A DNA stretch of 64,000 nt from Roseivirga sp. BDSF3-8 (GTDB taxonomy: Bacteria > Bacteroidota > Bacteroidia > Cytophagales > Cyclobacteriaceae), in the NCBI RefSeq assembly GCF_041449215.1, contig NZ_JBGNFV010000001.1, forward strand, positions 3,117,001-3,181,000. Reading direction: 5' to 3'. The stretch's first letter is position 1, and every line of letters begins with the position of its first letter. The notes under the pieces are model-generated. The model was not told the origin of the DNA. It ran no database searches and was given only the letters and a program-made list of their open reading frames with translations. The position numbers and the translations under genes were made by a program. This document shows positions 18,200 through 27,805 of this stretch, one piece after another.

Positions 18200-18640
18200 A
18201 TGATGGACGAACGAGACGACTGGAAATTCGACGACCTGCTGGGGGAGGAAATCCGCAAGGCAAGCACGGATAAGGCGCCGGATGACTTCAGCCTGCGACT
18301 TATGAAACGGATGAACGCGGAGATGGCTCCTTCAGCTTCAGCAAAGGAGATAGAGGTAAAGGACTACTCACTACTGGGTAGCAGGGGCAGGTGGTTCATC
18401 CTGCTTATCTGCGTGGCGCTGATAGGGTTTGGGTTCTCCCTTAGTGATGGGGAAGGCGGCCTGAACTACCTGGATCAGCTGACGGCTTATCTTGATGGCG
18501 TCACCTTACCTGAGGTATCATTTTCTATTAACTTTTCCTCACACTTGCTTTACATGACGGCGTTAGCTATTGCCGCTATCACCGGGCTGCTCTTTACTGA
18601 TAAGGTGATCTCCCGGTTTTTCGGAGGATTGAAATACTAA
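18200..18640 (+). CDS. Membrane protein, probable anti-sigma partner
   Basis: A 146-residue protein: a charged N-terminal domain of about 60 residues (DDLLGEEIRKA, then DFSLRLMKRM), a membrane helix at about 64-81, a periplasmic loop, and a second helix at about 115-133. The N-terminal arm before the first helix is the position of an anti-sigma domain, but no zinc motif is visible. It lies 8 bases after the sigma gene. Two ATGs in tandem (18200, 18203) make either start possible. Confidence 0.7.
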   Translation: MMDERDDWKFDDLLGEEIRKASTDKAPDDFSLRLMKRMNAEMAPSASAKEIEVKDYSLLGSRGRWFILLICVALIGFGFSLSDGEGGLNYLDQLTAYLDGVTLPEVSFSINFSSHLLYMTALAIAAITGLLFTDKVISRFFGGLKY

Positions 18641-18672
18641 CGTATCATTTCTGTAAACCAACCCACTAAATA

Positions 18673-18700
18673 AAAAGGGCAGTCTGCAGACTGCCCTTTT
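18673..18700. terminator. Bidirectional palindromic terminator
   Basis: A perfect 28-base palindrome from AAAAGGGCAGTC to GACTGCCCTTTT with a TGCA centre. It ends the sigma operon just before the IS200-type insertion. Confidence 0.85.
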
Positions 18701-18738
18701 CTATTAGAGATTCCTTTTATTTTATTAATCGAATTAAA

Positions 18739-19297
18739 ACCACCGTCTTAGACGGTGGTCATGTTTGAGGGCTATGCCAGTAGGGGTATATTGTGGAATG
18801 AGCAAGTATCGTAAGCTATCGCATAGCTTTTACTATTGTGTCTATCATGTAGTATGGACCCCGAAGTACCGCCACCGTATACTTCGTGATATTGTTGCAG
18901 ATACGTTGGAGAATAAGATAAAGACGATATGTGAATGGAAGGAGGTCAAGGTAGAAGAGTTGAACATTCAGCCAGATCACGTTCATTTGGTATGTAGTAT
19001 ACCTCCGAAACTTAGTGTATCAGACTTCATGGGTATTCTCAAGGGTAAGACAGCGATCATGATGTTTAAGAACTTCAAGAGTCTTCGCAGAAAACCCTAT
19101 TGGGGCAATCATTTTTGGTCACGAGGCTATTTTGTAAGTACGGTAGGCATAGATGAAGAAAAGATAAAGCGGTATGTTAAGTATCAGGAGAAGGAAGATA
19201 AGAAAGAGGATGGGGATATAGATATCCCGCTATTCGATAACTGACTATCCCCCTTTGGGGGTAATAACCATTGAAAACCCCCTCCTTTGGTGGGGGT
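18739..19297 (+). mobile_element. IS200/IS605-family insertion with tnpA only
   Basis: About 560 bases. The left end folds into a hairpin ACCACCGTC-TTA-GACGGTGGT (18739-18759). The right side has two hairpins: CCCCC-TTT-GGGGG (19250-19262) and an imperfect CCCCCTCC-TTT-GGTGGGGG (19279-19297). Subterminal imperfect palindromes instead of inverted repeats, one HUH transposase and no tnpB are the hallmarks of the IS200 group. It lies between the end of a sigma operon and the end of ald, so it breaks no gene. The precise cleavage sites and target tetranucleotide were not resolved. Confidence 0.8.
18798..19244 (+). CDS. tnpA: IS200/IS605-family transposase TnpA
   Basis: A 148-residue Y1 transposase. 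The HUH motif is PDHVHLV (His61, His63) and the catalytic tyrosine is probably Tyr126 in KRYVKYQ. SFYYCVYHVVWTPKYR is the usual N-terminal signature of the IS200 group. An in-frame ATG lies 33 bases upstream, but the start at 18798 matches the family N terminus MSKYRKLSH. The gene is intact and flanked by terminal hairpins, so the element may still be mobile. Confidence 0.93.
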   Translation: MSKYRKLSHSFYYCVYHVVWTPKYRHRILRDIVADTLENKIKTICEWKEVKVEELNIQPDHVHLVCSIPPKLSVSDFMGILKGKTAIMMFKNFKSLRRKPYWGNHFWSRGYFVSTVGIDEEKIKRYVKYQEKEDKKEDGDIDIPLFDN

Positions 19298-19305
19298 AAT
19301 TTATT

Positions 19306-20532
19306 CTACATCCTTGCGGCTCTGAACAGCTCGAGGTCCTTATGCTTCATGCCGAACTTATTAGCCACATGCTTATTGGTGAGGTTGCCTTTGTACGTAT
19401 AAACGCCGCGCATAAACCAATTGTGGGTAAACACGAGGTCTTCAATGCCGCCTACTTCTCCGGCCTGGATAAGTATGGGGGTGAAGATGTTGCTAAAGGC
19501 GGTAGTGGCTGTGCGTGCCACTCTTGAAGGTATATTAGGCACGCAGTAATGGATGACGCCATGCTTCCGGAATACGGGGTTTCGGTGTGTGGTGATCTCT
19601 GAGGTTTCGACACAGCCGCCCTGGTCTATACTAACATCGATTATGATAGACTCAGGTGGCATTTGCATCACCATTTCCTCAGAAATGATACAGCGGTAGC
19701 GTCCCTTCTCCATCCGGATGGCCCCGATGAGTACGTCTGCTGTTTTAAGTGATTGGGCGAGGGTGGCTGTATCCAGCACACTGGTATACACCTGCTGGCC
19801 CAGCAACTGTTTCACACGGCGCAGTTTATAAATGTGATTATCGTAAATCTCTATTCGTGCACCCAGGCCCAGGGCTGCACGGGCGGCATATTCAGCCACA
19901 GTGCCGGCGCCAAGTATGACCACCTTAGTAGGAGGAACACCGGTAATACCCCCCAGGATGACACCTTTGCCCTGAGTGGCCGTGCTCAGGTTCTCTGCCG
20001 CTATCAGCATGACGGTACTGCCTGCTATCTCACTCATGGCGCGGACGACCGGCATGCCGCCTACCTTATCTTCTATCAGCTCAAAAGCGATACCTGTTAC
20101 CTTTTTACGGTTGAGGTCGTCAATGTATGAGCTTTTGCGGTTGCCTATCTGCAGGGCGGAGATGAGTGTAGTGCCTGGTTTGAGGTAGTCTATCTCTTCC
20201 TCATTCGGAGGCTCCACCTTAAGCACAATGTTGCATTCGAATACCTCTTTGGTACTGTAGGCGATCTTGGCGCCTGCATCACTGTATTCGTTATCACTGA
20301 ACTTGGAGGTAGCACCTGCTCCGGCCTCTACCACTATCTGGTGGCCGTTGTTTACCAGCAGTGCCACCGACTCGGGGGTCAGTGCGACCCTGTTCTCCTG
20401 TAGGGAGTTTTCTTTGGGTATGCCTATCAGCAATGACGTATTGCCGGTGCGAATTTTCTGAAGTTGCTCTTGAGGGTATAGCGTTGTTTCTTTTGCCAGT
20501 TCCTCAAAGCCTGAGGTCATTTTCCTACTCAT
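19306..20532 (-). CDS. ald: Alanine dehydrogenase
   Basis: NAD-dependent interconversion of L-alanine and pyruvate plus ammonia. About 408 residues from the chosen start. The N-terminal catalytic domain begins LIGIPKENSLQENRVALTPE. The Rossmann part has VVILGAGTVAEYAARAALGLG, and the C-terminal signature VPNIPSRVARTATTAFSN is diagnostic of Ald/PntA-type proteins. An earlier ATG at 20574 would overlap tsaE by 50 bases; the ATG at 20532 overlaps its stop by 8 bases and fits coupled translation. It is the last gene of the porX-tsaE-ald unit. Confidence 0.9.
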   Translation of the reverse strand: MSRKMTSGFEELAKETTLYPQEQLQKIRTGNTSLLIGIPKENSLQENRVALTPESVALLVNNGHQIVVEAGAGATSKFSDNEYSDAGAKIAYSTKEVFECNIVLKVEPPNEEEIDYLKPGTTLISALQIGNRKSSYIDDLNRKKVTGIAFELIEDKVGGMPVVRAMSEIAGSTVMLIAAENLSTATQGKGVILGGITGVPPTKVVILGAGTVAEYAARAALGLGARIEIYDNHIYKLRRVKQLLGQQVYTSVLDTATLAQSLKTADVLIGAIRMEKGRYRCIISEEMVMQMPPESIIIDVSIDQGGCVETSEITTHRNPVFRKHGVIHYCVPNIPSRVARTATTAFSNIFTPILIQAGEVGGIEDLVFTHNWFMRGVYTYKGNLTNKHVANKFGMKHKDLELFRAARM

Positions 20533-20977
20533 GGTGCGACACTTGGAACATTCTGCGATCGTCAGCGCTAACAAAAATAGTAATTTTGAAGTACCGATCA
20601 GGCAGCAGGTCGGGAATTTTAGAGGGCCACTCTACCCAGCACAGGTTTCCTGAGTAAAAATACTCTCCGATACCTATGTCCTGGGCCTCTTCCTGATCGT
20701 TGATGCGGTACAGGTCAAAATGATAAAAGGTTTGCCCGGATTCATTTCCGTATTCATTCACCAGGGAGTAAGTAGGGCTGCTAACGGTATCCGTAACGCC
20801 GAATACCTGAGCAAGGGTCTTGATAAGGGTGGTCTTTCCGGCGCCCATTTCTCCCTCAAGAAGCCAGACCTTTTTATCTCCGGCAGCGTCTATCAGCTCC
20901 TGGGCTACTCTTGGCAGATCCTCCGGATTCTTACATTGCCATGCGGGTATGCCTTGTTTCTGTTTACTACTATCCAT
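20525..20977 (-). CDS. tsaE: tRNA threonylcarbamoyladenosine biosynthesis ATPase TsaE
   Basis: A 150-residue P-loop ATPase that works with TsaB and TsaD to make t6A37 in ANN-decoding tRNAs. The Walker A motif is GEMGAGKT (42-49). The family signatures SSPTYSLVNEY, YHFDLYRI and WVEWPSKI are all present. It overlaps porX by 8 bases and ald by 8 bases, a tight three-gene unit on the minus strand. Confidence 0.95.
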   Translation of the reverse strand: MDSSKQKQGIPAWQCKNPEDLPRVAQELIDAAGDKKVWLLEGEMGAGKTTLIKTLAQVFGVTDTVSSPTYSLVNEYGNESGQTFYHFDLYRINDQEEAQDIGIGEYFYSGNLCWVEWPSKIPDLLPDRYFKITIFVSADDRRMFQVSHHE

Positions 20978-22529
20978 TTTTAGAACTCAGCGTAATAAAG
21001 GGGATAATCATCTCTTCCATGCTCACGCCACCGTGCTGGAAGGTGTCCTTATAGTGGTTTACGTAATAATTATAGTTATTCGGGTAGGCAAAGAAATAGT
21101 CTTCTACTGCAAATACATAGGATGTGGATACATTTACCTTTGGCAGGAAAAGGTCTTCAGGCTTGTATACTGAGAATACATTTTCTCCGTCGTAGCCAAG
21201 GTTTTTGCCCTGTTTGTAGCGCAGGTTGGTATTCACGTTACGGTCGCCAATGATTTTGAAGGGTTTTTTGACCCGAATGGTTCCATGGTCTGTGGTGATC
21301 ATAAGCTGACCGCCCTTTTCACCGATGCTGCGGATCAGGTCCAGCAGGGGTGAGTGCTGAAACCAGCTATGAGTAAGTGAGCGATAGGCGGCCTCGTCCG
21401 GAGCCAGCTCCCTAATCATCTCCAGGTCAGTGCGCGCATGGCTTAGCATGTCCACGAAATTATACACCACTACGTTCAGGTCATTGCTCATCAGGTTGTG
21501 CACATTTTCCACCAGTTGGCGGCCCTGGTTTACGTGCAGTATCTTGTGATAGCTAGACTTGATGTTGAGCTTATTCTTTTCGATCTGACGCAGCAGGAAG
21601 TCTTCCTCGTGCATGTTCTTACCTTCGTCGTCGTCTTCCCCTTTCCAGATGTCCGGGTGAAACTTGGCCATATCCGTAGGCATCATGCCGGAGAAAATGG
21701 CATTGCGGGAGTAGGCGGTGGTGGTGGGCAGGATGGAGTAGTATGATTCTTCCTCCTCTACGCGGAAATATTCACTGATCACGGGCTGCAGCACCTTCCA
21801 CTGATCATAGCGCAGGTTATCTATTACCAGAAACCACAGGCTTTTATTTTCCTGTAAGGCAGGAAATACCTTTTTGCGCATAAGCTGGTGGCTCATCACC
21901 GGCCGGTCGCTGTCCGGGTCGTTCAGCCACTCTTCGTAGTTGTCTATAATGAATTTGGTAAAGTTGGCGTTGGCCTCGGTCTTCTGCATGTCCAGTACTT
22001 CAAACATGCTTTTGTCTTCCGTATTCTCGATCTCCAGCTCCCAGTATATCAGCTTTTTATATACGTCCGCCCAGTCTTCATGATTCATTTGCTCACTAAA
22101 GGCCATACTGATATTACGGAAGTCCTGCTGGTAGCCGATGTTGGTGCGTTCGGATACCAGCCGCTTATTTTCGAGCAGTTTTTTAGCGCTGAGCAGTATC
22201 TGATTCGGATTTACCGGCTTGATAAGATAATCGGCAATCTTGGAACCGATAGCCTCCTCCATGATGTGCTCTTCCTCACTTTTGGTGATCATCACCACTG
22301 GTGTGGAGGGACGCAGGCTCTTTATCTGCGTAAGTGTTTCCAGCCCGGTCATGCCCGGCATATTCTCATCCAGGAAAACCAGGTCGAAGGATGAATCTTC
22401 GCACGCTTCTACTGCGTCGGCACCGCTGTTTACCGGCGTTACGTCGTAACCCTTCTTTTCTAAAAACAGTATATGTGGTTTAAGCAGATCGATCTCGTCG
22501 TCTGCCCATAAAATGGTATATCTTTGCAT
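20970..22529 (-). CDS. porX: Response regulator with PglZ domain, PorX type
   Basis: A 519-residue protein. The N-terminal receiver domain (about 1-120) has phospho-Asp54 in VFLDENMPGM and the conserved acidic pair in WADDE. A linker follows, then a C-terminal PglZ alkaline-phosphatase-superfamily domain (about 200-519) with VIDNLRYDQW, an SHARTD stretch and MITTDHGTIRV, all parts of the metal site. PorX with the kinase PorY regulates type IX secretion in Bacteroidota and its PglZ domain cleaves oligonucleotides. PorY is not in this window. The presence of porX suggests the organism secretes or glides by T9SS. Confidence 0.93.
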   Translation of the reverse strand: MQRYTILWADDEIDLLKPHILFLEKKGYDVTPVNSGADAVEACEDSSFDLVFLDENMPGMTGLETLTQIKSLRPSTPVVMITKSEEEHIMEEAIGSKIADYLIKPVNPNQILLSAKKLLENKRLVSERTNIGYQQDFRNISMAFSEQMNHEDWADVYKKLIYWELEIENTEDKSMFEVLDMQKTEANANFTKFIIDNYEEWLNDPDSDRPVMSHQLMRKKVFPALQENKSLWFLVIDNLRYDQWKVLQPVISEYFRVEEEESYYSILPTTTAYSRNAIFSGMMPTDMAKFHPDIWKGEDDDEGKNMHEEDFLLRQIEKNKLNIKSSYHKILHVNQGRQLVENVHNLMSNDLNVVVYNFVDMLSHARTDLEMIRELAPDEAAYRSLTHSWFQHSPLLDLIRSIGEKGGQLMITTDHGTIRVKKPFKIIGDRNVNTNLRYKQGKNLGYDGENVFSVYKPEDLFLPKVNVSTSYVFAVEDYFFAYPNNYNYYVNHYKDTFQHGGVSMEEMIIPFITLSSKNG

Positions 22530-22612
22530 CCGATTATTTTGCCTTTATGTGTGGCTTCTTTATATAGTCAGCTTAAATTAAAAAAATCCTGCACCGTATC
22601 GATTCCGGACCT

Positions 22613-23845
22613 TTGAATAAAAATAAAATACTTAATGACCCCGTGTATGGGTTTGTAACCATACATAGTGACCTGGTGTTCGATATAATCGAGCATCCGT
22701 ATTTCCAAAGGTTACGCAGGATCAAGCAGTTGGGTTTAACGGACCTTGTCTATCCGGGAGCCCTGCACACACGATTTCACCATGCCATAGGGGCCATGCA
22801 CCTGATGCGCAACACGCTGGATAACCTGCGCAGCAAGGGGCACTTTCTTTGGGACCAGGAGATGGAGGCGGCCCAGATCGCTATTCTGCTGCACGATATT
22901 GGTCATGGTCCTTTCAGTCATGCGCTGGAGTTCAGCCTGCTGAAGGGGATTCCTCATGAAAAACTTTCTCTTCAGATCATGGAAGAGCTGAACCGGCATT
23001 TTAAGGGAAAGCTTGACCTGGCCATACAGATATTTACCGGACGCTATCCGCGAAAGTTTTTCAATGAACTGGTAAGCAGCCAGCTGGATATAGACCGCCT
23101 GGACTACCTGAAGCGGGACAGCTTTTTTACAGGAGTAAGCGAGGGTACGATAGGTGCGGACCGCATCATTAAAATGCTGGAAGTACACGAAGACGCCCTG
23201 GTAGTAGAGGAGAAGGGCATTTATAGTATAGAGAACTTTTTAAGTGCCAGGCGACTAATGTATTGGCAGGTGTATCTGCACAAAGCCACGGTGAGTGCAG
23301 AAAAAATGCTGATATCTGTGATAAAACGGGCACGGGATTTGGTACGATCGGGGCATGAGGTGTTTGCCAGTCCTGCCTTAAAGCTTTTTTTAGAAGAAGA
23401 GGTGACGCTTTCGCGATTTAAGGAGGAGCCTCATTTTCTGGAGGCTTTTTGCCAACTGGATGATTATGACATCTGGGGAGGTATAAAAATATGGAGCCGG
23501 CATGAGGATGCTATCCTTAGCAGGCTCAGCAACATGTTGTTGCATAGAAAGTTATTTAAAGTAATATTATCCAATGAAGAGGCCGAGCAGGAGGATCTGG
23601 ATAGATTAAAAGAGCGAATTATGGAGGCATTTTCTATTTCTGAAGAAGAGGTAGGGTACTTCCTGGTATATGGCTCCATGAGTAATTCTGCTTATCTGGC
23701 CGGCGGACAGACGATCAATGTACTCACGAAGAGCGGTGATGTAATGGATGTGGCGGCAGCCTCCGACCTTCCAAACATTAAAGCAATGAGTAAAATTGTC
23801 AGGAAGTATTACATTTGCTGGCCAAAGAGTGTGCCGTTCGACTGA
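22613..23845 (+). CDS. HD-domain phosphohydrolase (dNTPase-like)
   Basis: A 410-residue HD-superfamily protein. The metal motif is LLHDIGHGPFSH (about residues 93-104), preceded by FQRLRRIKQLGL and HTRFHHAIGAMHL, the usual early histidines of dGTPase/SAMHD1-like proteins; DIDRLDYLKRD follows. The likely activity is hydrolysis of nucleotide substrates. The start is a TTG at 22613: the N terminus KILNDPVYGFV begins just there and no ATG lies upstream in frame. It is divergent from porX (83-base gap) and 36 bases upstream of lpxD, a gene order common in Bacteroidota. Confidence 0.88.
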   Translation: MNKNKILNDPVYGFVTIHSDLVFDIIEHPYFQRLRRIKQLGLTDLVYPGALHTRFHHAIGAMHLMRNTLDNLRSKGHFLWDQEMEAAQIAILLHDIGHGPFSHALEFSLLKGIPHEKLSLQIMEELNRHFKGKLDLAIQIFTGRYPRKFFNELVSSQLDIDRLDYLKRDSFFTGVSEGTIGADRIIKMLEVHEDALVVEEKGIYSIENFLSARRLMYWQVYLHKATVSAEKMLISVIKRARDLVRSGHEVFASPALKLFLEEEVTLSRFKEEPHFLEAFCQLDDYDIWGGIKIWSRHEDAILSRLSNMLLHRKLFKVILSNEEAEQEDLDRLKERIMEAFSISEEEVGYFLVYGSMSNSAYLAGGQTINVLTKSGDVMDVAAASDLPNIKAMSKIVRKYYICWPKSVPFD

Positions 23846-23881
23846 TTTTTGGGCTTAACATAATTATTACCCGGCTGCCTG

Positions 23882-24940
23882 ATGGAATTCACTGTAAACC
23901 AAATAGCACAAATACTTGATGGAACCCTCGAGGGTGACGGAGACACGCGCGTGTCTGAGCTTACCAAAATAGAGGAGGCGACTCCAACGGGTATTTCTTT
24001 CCTGTCCAATCCTAAATACGAGCCTTTTCTTTACGAAACCGATGCCGCAGCAGTTATCGTGCGTAAAGACCTGACGCTGAAAAAGCCGGTGAAACCTGCC
24101 CTTATCCGGGTAGAGGATCCCTATCTGGCTTTTACAGCTCTGCTGGAAGCCTATCATAAAGCGACTCTCAGCGCCAAGACTGGAGTGGAGGACCCGGCCT
24201 ATATGGCGAAAGACGCTACGGTAGGAGAGAATGTGTACCGGGGTGCTTTTAGTTATATAGGTAATGGCGCTAAGGTAGGCAACAATGTGAAGATCTATCC
24301 GCACGTATATATTGGTGATGGTGTTACCGTGGGTGACGATACCGTTTTATACAGTGGGGTGAAAATATACAGCGGGTGTAAGGTGGGTAGTAACTGCACT
24401 ATACATTCGGGCACGGTAGTAGGTAGTGATGGCTTTGGCTTTGCTCCTCAGAAGGACGGTACGTATAAGCCTATACCGCAGGTGGGGGTGGTAATAATAG
24501 AAGATAATGTGGATATAGGGGCTAATACTACCATAGATCGTGCGACTATGGGAGAAACGCTGATCCGCAAGGGTGCCAAGCTGGATAACCTTATTCAGAT
24601 CGCCCATAATGTAGAAGTAGGTGAAAATACTGTGATTGCGGCGCAGGCAGGTATCTCCGGCTCTGCCAAACTGGGCAGGAACTGCGTGATTGCCGGACAG
24701 GTAGGCGTGGTGGGCCATATAAAGGTAGCCGATAAGACCACAGTGGCGGCCCAGTCGGGTGTGCCGAAGACCATAGAGGAACCCGGATCTACACTGATGG
24801 GAAGTCCGGCTTTCGAGCATGGAAAATACCTGCGTACCTATGCCGTATTCAAGAAATTGCCTGATTTGAACAGGCGCGTAAAGGAACTTGAGGAAAAAAT
24901 CTTAAATTTGCCCTCGATTAATCCAGGTAATGAAAATTAA
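23882..24940 (+). CDS. lpxD: UDP-3-O-acylglucosamine N-acyltransferase LpxD
   Basis: The third step of lipid A synthesis: transfer of a 3-hydroxyacyl chain from ACP to the amine of UDP-3-O-acylglucosamine. 352 residues: an N-terminal uridine-binding domain (about 1-100), then a left-handed beta helix of hexapeptide repeats (about 105-315) and a C-terminal helix. The catalytic histidine is probably His242 in [12 protein letters not shown]. It overlaps lpxC-fabZ by 11 bases. The ATG at 23882 gives the normal N terminus. Confidence 0.96.
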   Translation: MEFTVNQIAQILDGTLEGDGDTRVSELTKIEEATPTGISFLSNPKYEPFLYETDAAAVIVRKDLTLKKPVKPALIRVEDPYLAFTALLEAYHKATLSAKTGVEDPAYMAKDATVGENVYRGAFSYIGNGAKVGNNVKIYPHVYIGDGVTVGDDTVLYSGVKIYSGCKVGSNCTIHSGTVVGSDGFGFAPQKDGTYKPIPQVGVVIIEDNVDIGANTTIDRATMGETLIRKGAKLDNLIQIAHNVEVGENTVIAAQAGISGSAKLGRNCVIAGQVGVVGHIKVADKTTVAAQSGVPKTIEEPGSTLMGSPAFEHGKYLRTYAVFKKLPDLNRRVKELEEKILNLPSINPGNEN

Positions 24941-26324
24941 GCAGCATACCATTCAGAAGTCCGTGACTATTTCCGGCGTAGGATTGCATACCGGCGTTCA
25001 TGCCAATATGACGTTCCTGCCCGCTAAACCTAATCACGGCATAAAATTTCAACGCATCGATCTGGAAGGCGAACCCATAGTAGACGCTGATGTAGATAAT
25101 GTGGTGGACCTTAGCCGGGGCACAACCATTGAGCAGAGCGGTGCACGCATCAATACAGTGGAACATACCCTGGCGGCTTTGGTCGGACTGGAGATAGATA
25201 ATATACTTATCCAGCTCGATGGTCCTGAGCCTCCTATCATGGATGGTAGCTCGGCACAGTTTGTGGAAGCACTGGAAAGTGCGGGACTGGAAGAGCAGAA
25301 TGCACTGCGTAATTTCTTTGACGTTTCCGAAGGCATCTTTTACCGTGAGCCCGACAGAAATGTGGAGATAGCCGCCCTGCCTCTTGACGACTACCGCGTG
25401 ACGGTGATGGTGGACTATAATTCACCTGTGCTCGGCAGCCAGCATGCTTCTCTGAATAATATCGGCCAGTTTAAAGAAGAGATATCTTCATGCCGGACTT
25501 TCTGTTTCCTGCATGAGCTGGAGATGCTGTATAAAAATAACCTGATCCGTGGCGGTGACCTGAATAACGCCATCGTGGTGGTAGACCGTAAGGTTGAGGA
25601 CCATGAGCTGGATCACCTTGCCTCACTCTTTAACAAGCCCAAGGTAGAGGTAAAGAAAGAGGGTATCCTGAATAATGTCGATCTAAGATATAAGAACGAG
25701 CCTGCCCGCCATAAGCTTCTTGACCTGATGGGTGACCTGGCTCTGGCCGGCCGTCCTGTAAAAGCGCAGATACTTGCTGCCAGACCAGGCCACGCGGCAA
25801 ACGTAGCCTTTGCTAAGAAGATCAAGAAGGCCATGCAGCGCTCAGGTGCGGAAAATATCCCTCACTACGATCCTAAATTGCCTCCTGTGCTGGACATCAC
25901 CAAGATCACCAGCATGCTGCCCCACCGCTATCCTTTTCAGCTTGTAGATAAAATTATACACCTGGACGATAAATATGTGGCAGGTGTGAAAAATGTAACT
26001 ATCAATGAGCCGTTCTTCCAGGGGCACTTCCCCGGAAAACCTGTTATGCCCGGCGTACTGCAGATAGAAGCCATGGCACAAACGGGTGGTATCCTTGTAC
26101 TTAATACTGTGGAAGACCCTAGCGAGTACCTGACTTACTTCCTGAGCATCGATAACTGTAAGTTCAGACAGCAAGTGGTACCCGGTGACACGATTCTTAT
26201 CAAGTGTGAACTGCTTCATCCAATAAAGCGGGGCATTGCTAAAATGAAAGGTGTCGCATATGTTGGTAATTCCGTAGTATCAGAGGCTACCTTATCGGCT
26301 CAGATCCGTAAAAAGAATTCATGA
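24930..26324 (+). CDS. lpxC-fabZ: Bifunctional LpxC deacetylase / FabZ dehydratase
   Basis: A fusion of 464 residues. The N-terminal part (about 1-305) is the zinc deacetylase LpxC, the committed lipid A step: [29 protein letters not shown] and the [17 protein letters not shown] stretch with its ligands, then [12 protein letters not shown]. The C-terminal part (about 318-464) is the hotdog-fold 3-hydroxyacyl-ACP dehydratase FabZ with [14 protein letters not shown] and the catalytic [20 protein letters not shown]. This fusion is typical of Bacteroidota and Chlorobi. It puts membrane lipid and lipid A flux, which compete for the same hydroxyacyl-ACP, in one chain. It overlaps lpxD (11 bases) and lpxA (4 bases). 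Confidence 0.96.
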   Translation: MKIKQHTIQKSVTISGVGLHTGVHANMTFLPAKPNHGIKFQRIDLEGEPIVDADVDNVVDLSRGTTIEQSGARINTVEHTLAALVGLEIDNILIQLDGPEPPIMDGSSAQFVEALESAGLEEQNALRNFFDVSEGIFYREPDRNVEIAALPLDDYRVTVMVDYNSPVLGSQHASLNNIGQFKEEISSCRTFCFLHELEMLYKNNLIRGGDLNNAIVVVDRKVEDHELDHLASLFNKPKVEVKKEGILNNVDLRYKNEPARHKLLDLMGDLALAGRPVKAQILAARPGHAANVAFAKKIKKAMQRSGAENIPHYDPKLPPVLDITKITSMLPHRYPFQLVDKIIHLDDKYVAGVKNVTINEPFFQGHFPGKPVMPGVLQIEAMAQTGGILVLNTVEDPSEYLTYFLSIDNCKFRQQVVPGDTILIKCELLHPIKRGIAKMKGVAYVGNSVVSEATLSAQIRKKNS

Positions 26325-27100
26325 AGCATCCCCAAGCGAACATACATCCCGGCGCAAAAATTGCCGACGGCGTAGAAATTATGCCATTTGCCACCATCGA
26401 AGATGATGTGGTAATCGGCGAAGGGTCAAAGATCTACCCTAATGCCGTGGTGATGAAAGGGGCGCGATTAGGTAAGAATGTTAAGGTTTTTCCCGGTGCC
26501 GTTATATCAGGCGAGCCTCAGGACCTGAAGTTTCAGGGAGAGGAGACTATTCTGGAAGTAGGTGACAATACTGTTATAAGGGAGTTTGTTACGGTGAGCC
26601 GGGGTACGGCTGCCGGTATTCATAAGACTACCATCGGGAAAAACTGCCTGCTGATGGCCTATACCCATGTGGCTCATGATTGCCAGATAGGAAATAACTG
26701 CATACTGGTGAATGCCGTGCAGGTGGCAGGGCATGTCAGGATAGATGATTTTGCCATTATCGGTGGTACCAGTGCGGTACATCAGTTTGTACATGTGGGT
26801 GCCCATGTGATGGTAAGCGGGGGCTCCCTGGTACGTAAGGACGTTCCTCCCTACGTTACAGCAGGCAGAGAGCCACTGGCATACTGCGGTGTGAATTCCA
26901 CCGGACTGCGTCGCCGTGGCTACAGCGCGGATAAAATCCAGGAGATCCAGGAGATTTACCGGATCATCTACCAAACCGGACTAAATAACACGAAGGCCCT
27001 TGACCAGATAGAAGGAGAATTTCCGGACAGTGTCGAGCGGGATGAGATCGTAAAGTTCGTGCGTGAATCCGGCCGGGGTATTCTGAGAGGCTTGTTCTAG
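26321..27100 (+). CDS. lpxA: UDP-N-acetylglucosamine acyltransferase LpxA
   Basis: The first step of lipid A synthesis: O-acylation of UDP-GlcNAc. 259 residues: a left-handed beta helix of hexapeptide repeats (about 1-185) with the catalytic-histidine region THVAHDCQIGNNC, then a C-terminal helical domain starting GLRRRGYSADKI. The start ATGA overlaps the lpxC-fabZ stop by 4 bases, so translation is coupled. Confidence 0.96.
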   Translation: MKHPQANIHPGAKIADGVEIMPFATIEDDVVIGEGSKIYPNAVVMKGARLGKNVKVFPGAVISGEPQDLKFQGEETILEVGDNTVIREFVTVSRGTAAGIHKTTIGKNCLLMAYTHVAHDCQIGNNCILVNAVQVAGHVRIDDFAIIGGTSAVHQFVHVGAHVMVSGGSLVRKDVPPYVTAGREPLAYCGVNSTGLRRRGYSADKIQEIQEIYRIIYQTGLNNTKALDQIEGEFPDSVERDEIVKFVRESGRGILRGLF

Positions 27101-27113
27101 TAATTTTCTGTGC

Positions 27114-27740
27114 ATGCACATCGAAGTAGCGAAATTATCCAAGCGGTTTCAGCGTGAATGGATATTTCGTGACCTTAATGCGACTTTCCAGCCCGGTGAG
27201 CCGTGGGCTGTAACAGGCCCTAATGGCAGTGGAAAGAGTACCCTGCTACGGGTGCTGAGCGGCCTGATGCCTCCCACCAGTGGTAGTCTGGCCTACAGGT
27301 ATAAAGACAAACCGGTGGAAGGCGGGGATGTGTATCGATACCTGAGCTATGCCTCGCCCTACCTAGAGCTGGTAGAAGAGCTTACACTCAATGAGTTAAT
27401 TAGATTTCATTTTCAATTCAAGTCCCCGGCGCCCGGATACTCCAGAGAGAATTTTGCCGCACATGCCTATCTGGAAGATGCCCTGAATAAACAGGTGCGC
27501 TTTTTTAGTTCCGGTATGAAGCAACGTCTCAGACTTGCTCTGGCCTTTTTTTCCTCAGCGCCTTTTCTCATACTTGATGAGCCCACCAGCAATCTGGATG
27601 AAAAAGGCATATCCTGGTATCATGAAAACGTGGAAAAGGCTCTAAAATCCAAGCTGATCCTGGTCGGATCTAATCAGCCTTATGAATACGATTTTTGCAA
27701 AAACATTATTAATCTTACAAACTTTAAGCGCAAAGGCTAA
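27114..27740 (+). CDS. ABC transporter ATP-binding protein
   Basis: A 208-residue nucleotide-binding subunit: Walker A GPNGSGKST near residues 35-43, signature FSSGMKQRL and Walker B FLILDEPTSNLD. It is short and of the CcmA-like, single-domain type. No permease gene is next to it, so the substrate is unknown. It follows lpxA by 13 bases, an arrangement seen in other Bacteroidota, and is probably cotranscribed with the lpx genes. Confidence 0.88.
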   Translation: MHIEVAKLSKRFQREWIFRDLNATFQPGEPWAVTGPNGSGKSTLLRVLSGLMPPTSGSLAYRYKDKPVEGGDVYRYLSYASPYLELVEELTLNELIRFHFQFKSPAPGYSRENFAAHAYLEDALNKQVRFFSSGMKQRLRLALAFFSSAPFLILDEPTSNLDEKGISWYHENVEKALKSKLILVGSNQPYEYDFCKNIINLTNFKRKG

Positions 27741-27805
27741 TTTTTAGTTAAATTAACCCCTTGTTAGTGAAGCGTAAAAAAACTCAAAATCAGATATCGA
27801 TATAC

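Noticed and set aside
20533-20574. Longer start for alanine dehydrogenase
   Set aside because: It would overlap tsaE by 50 bases and adds residues not typical of the family.
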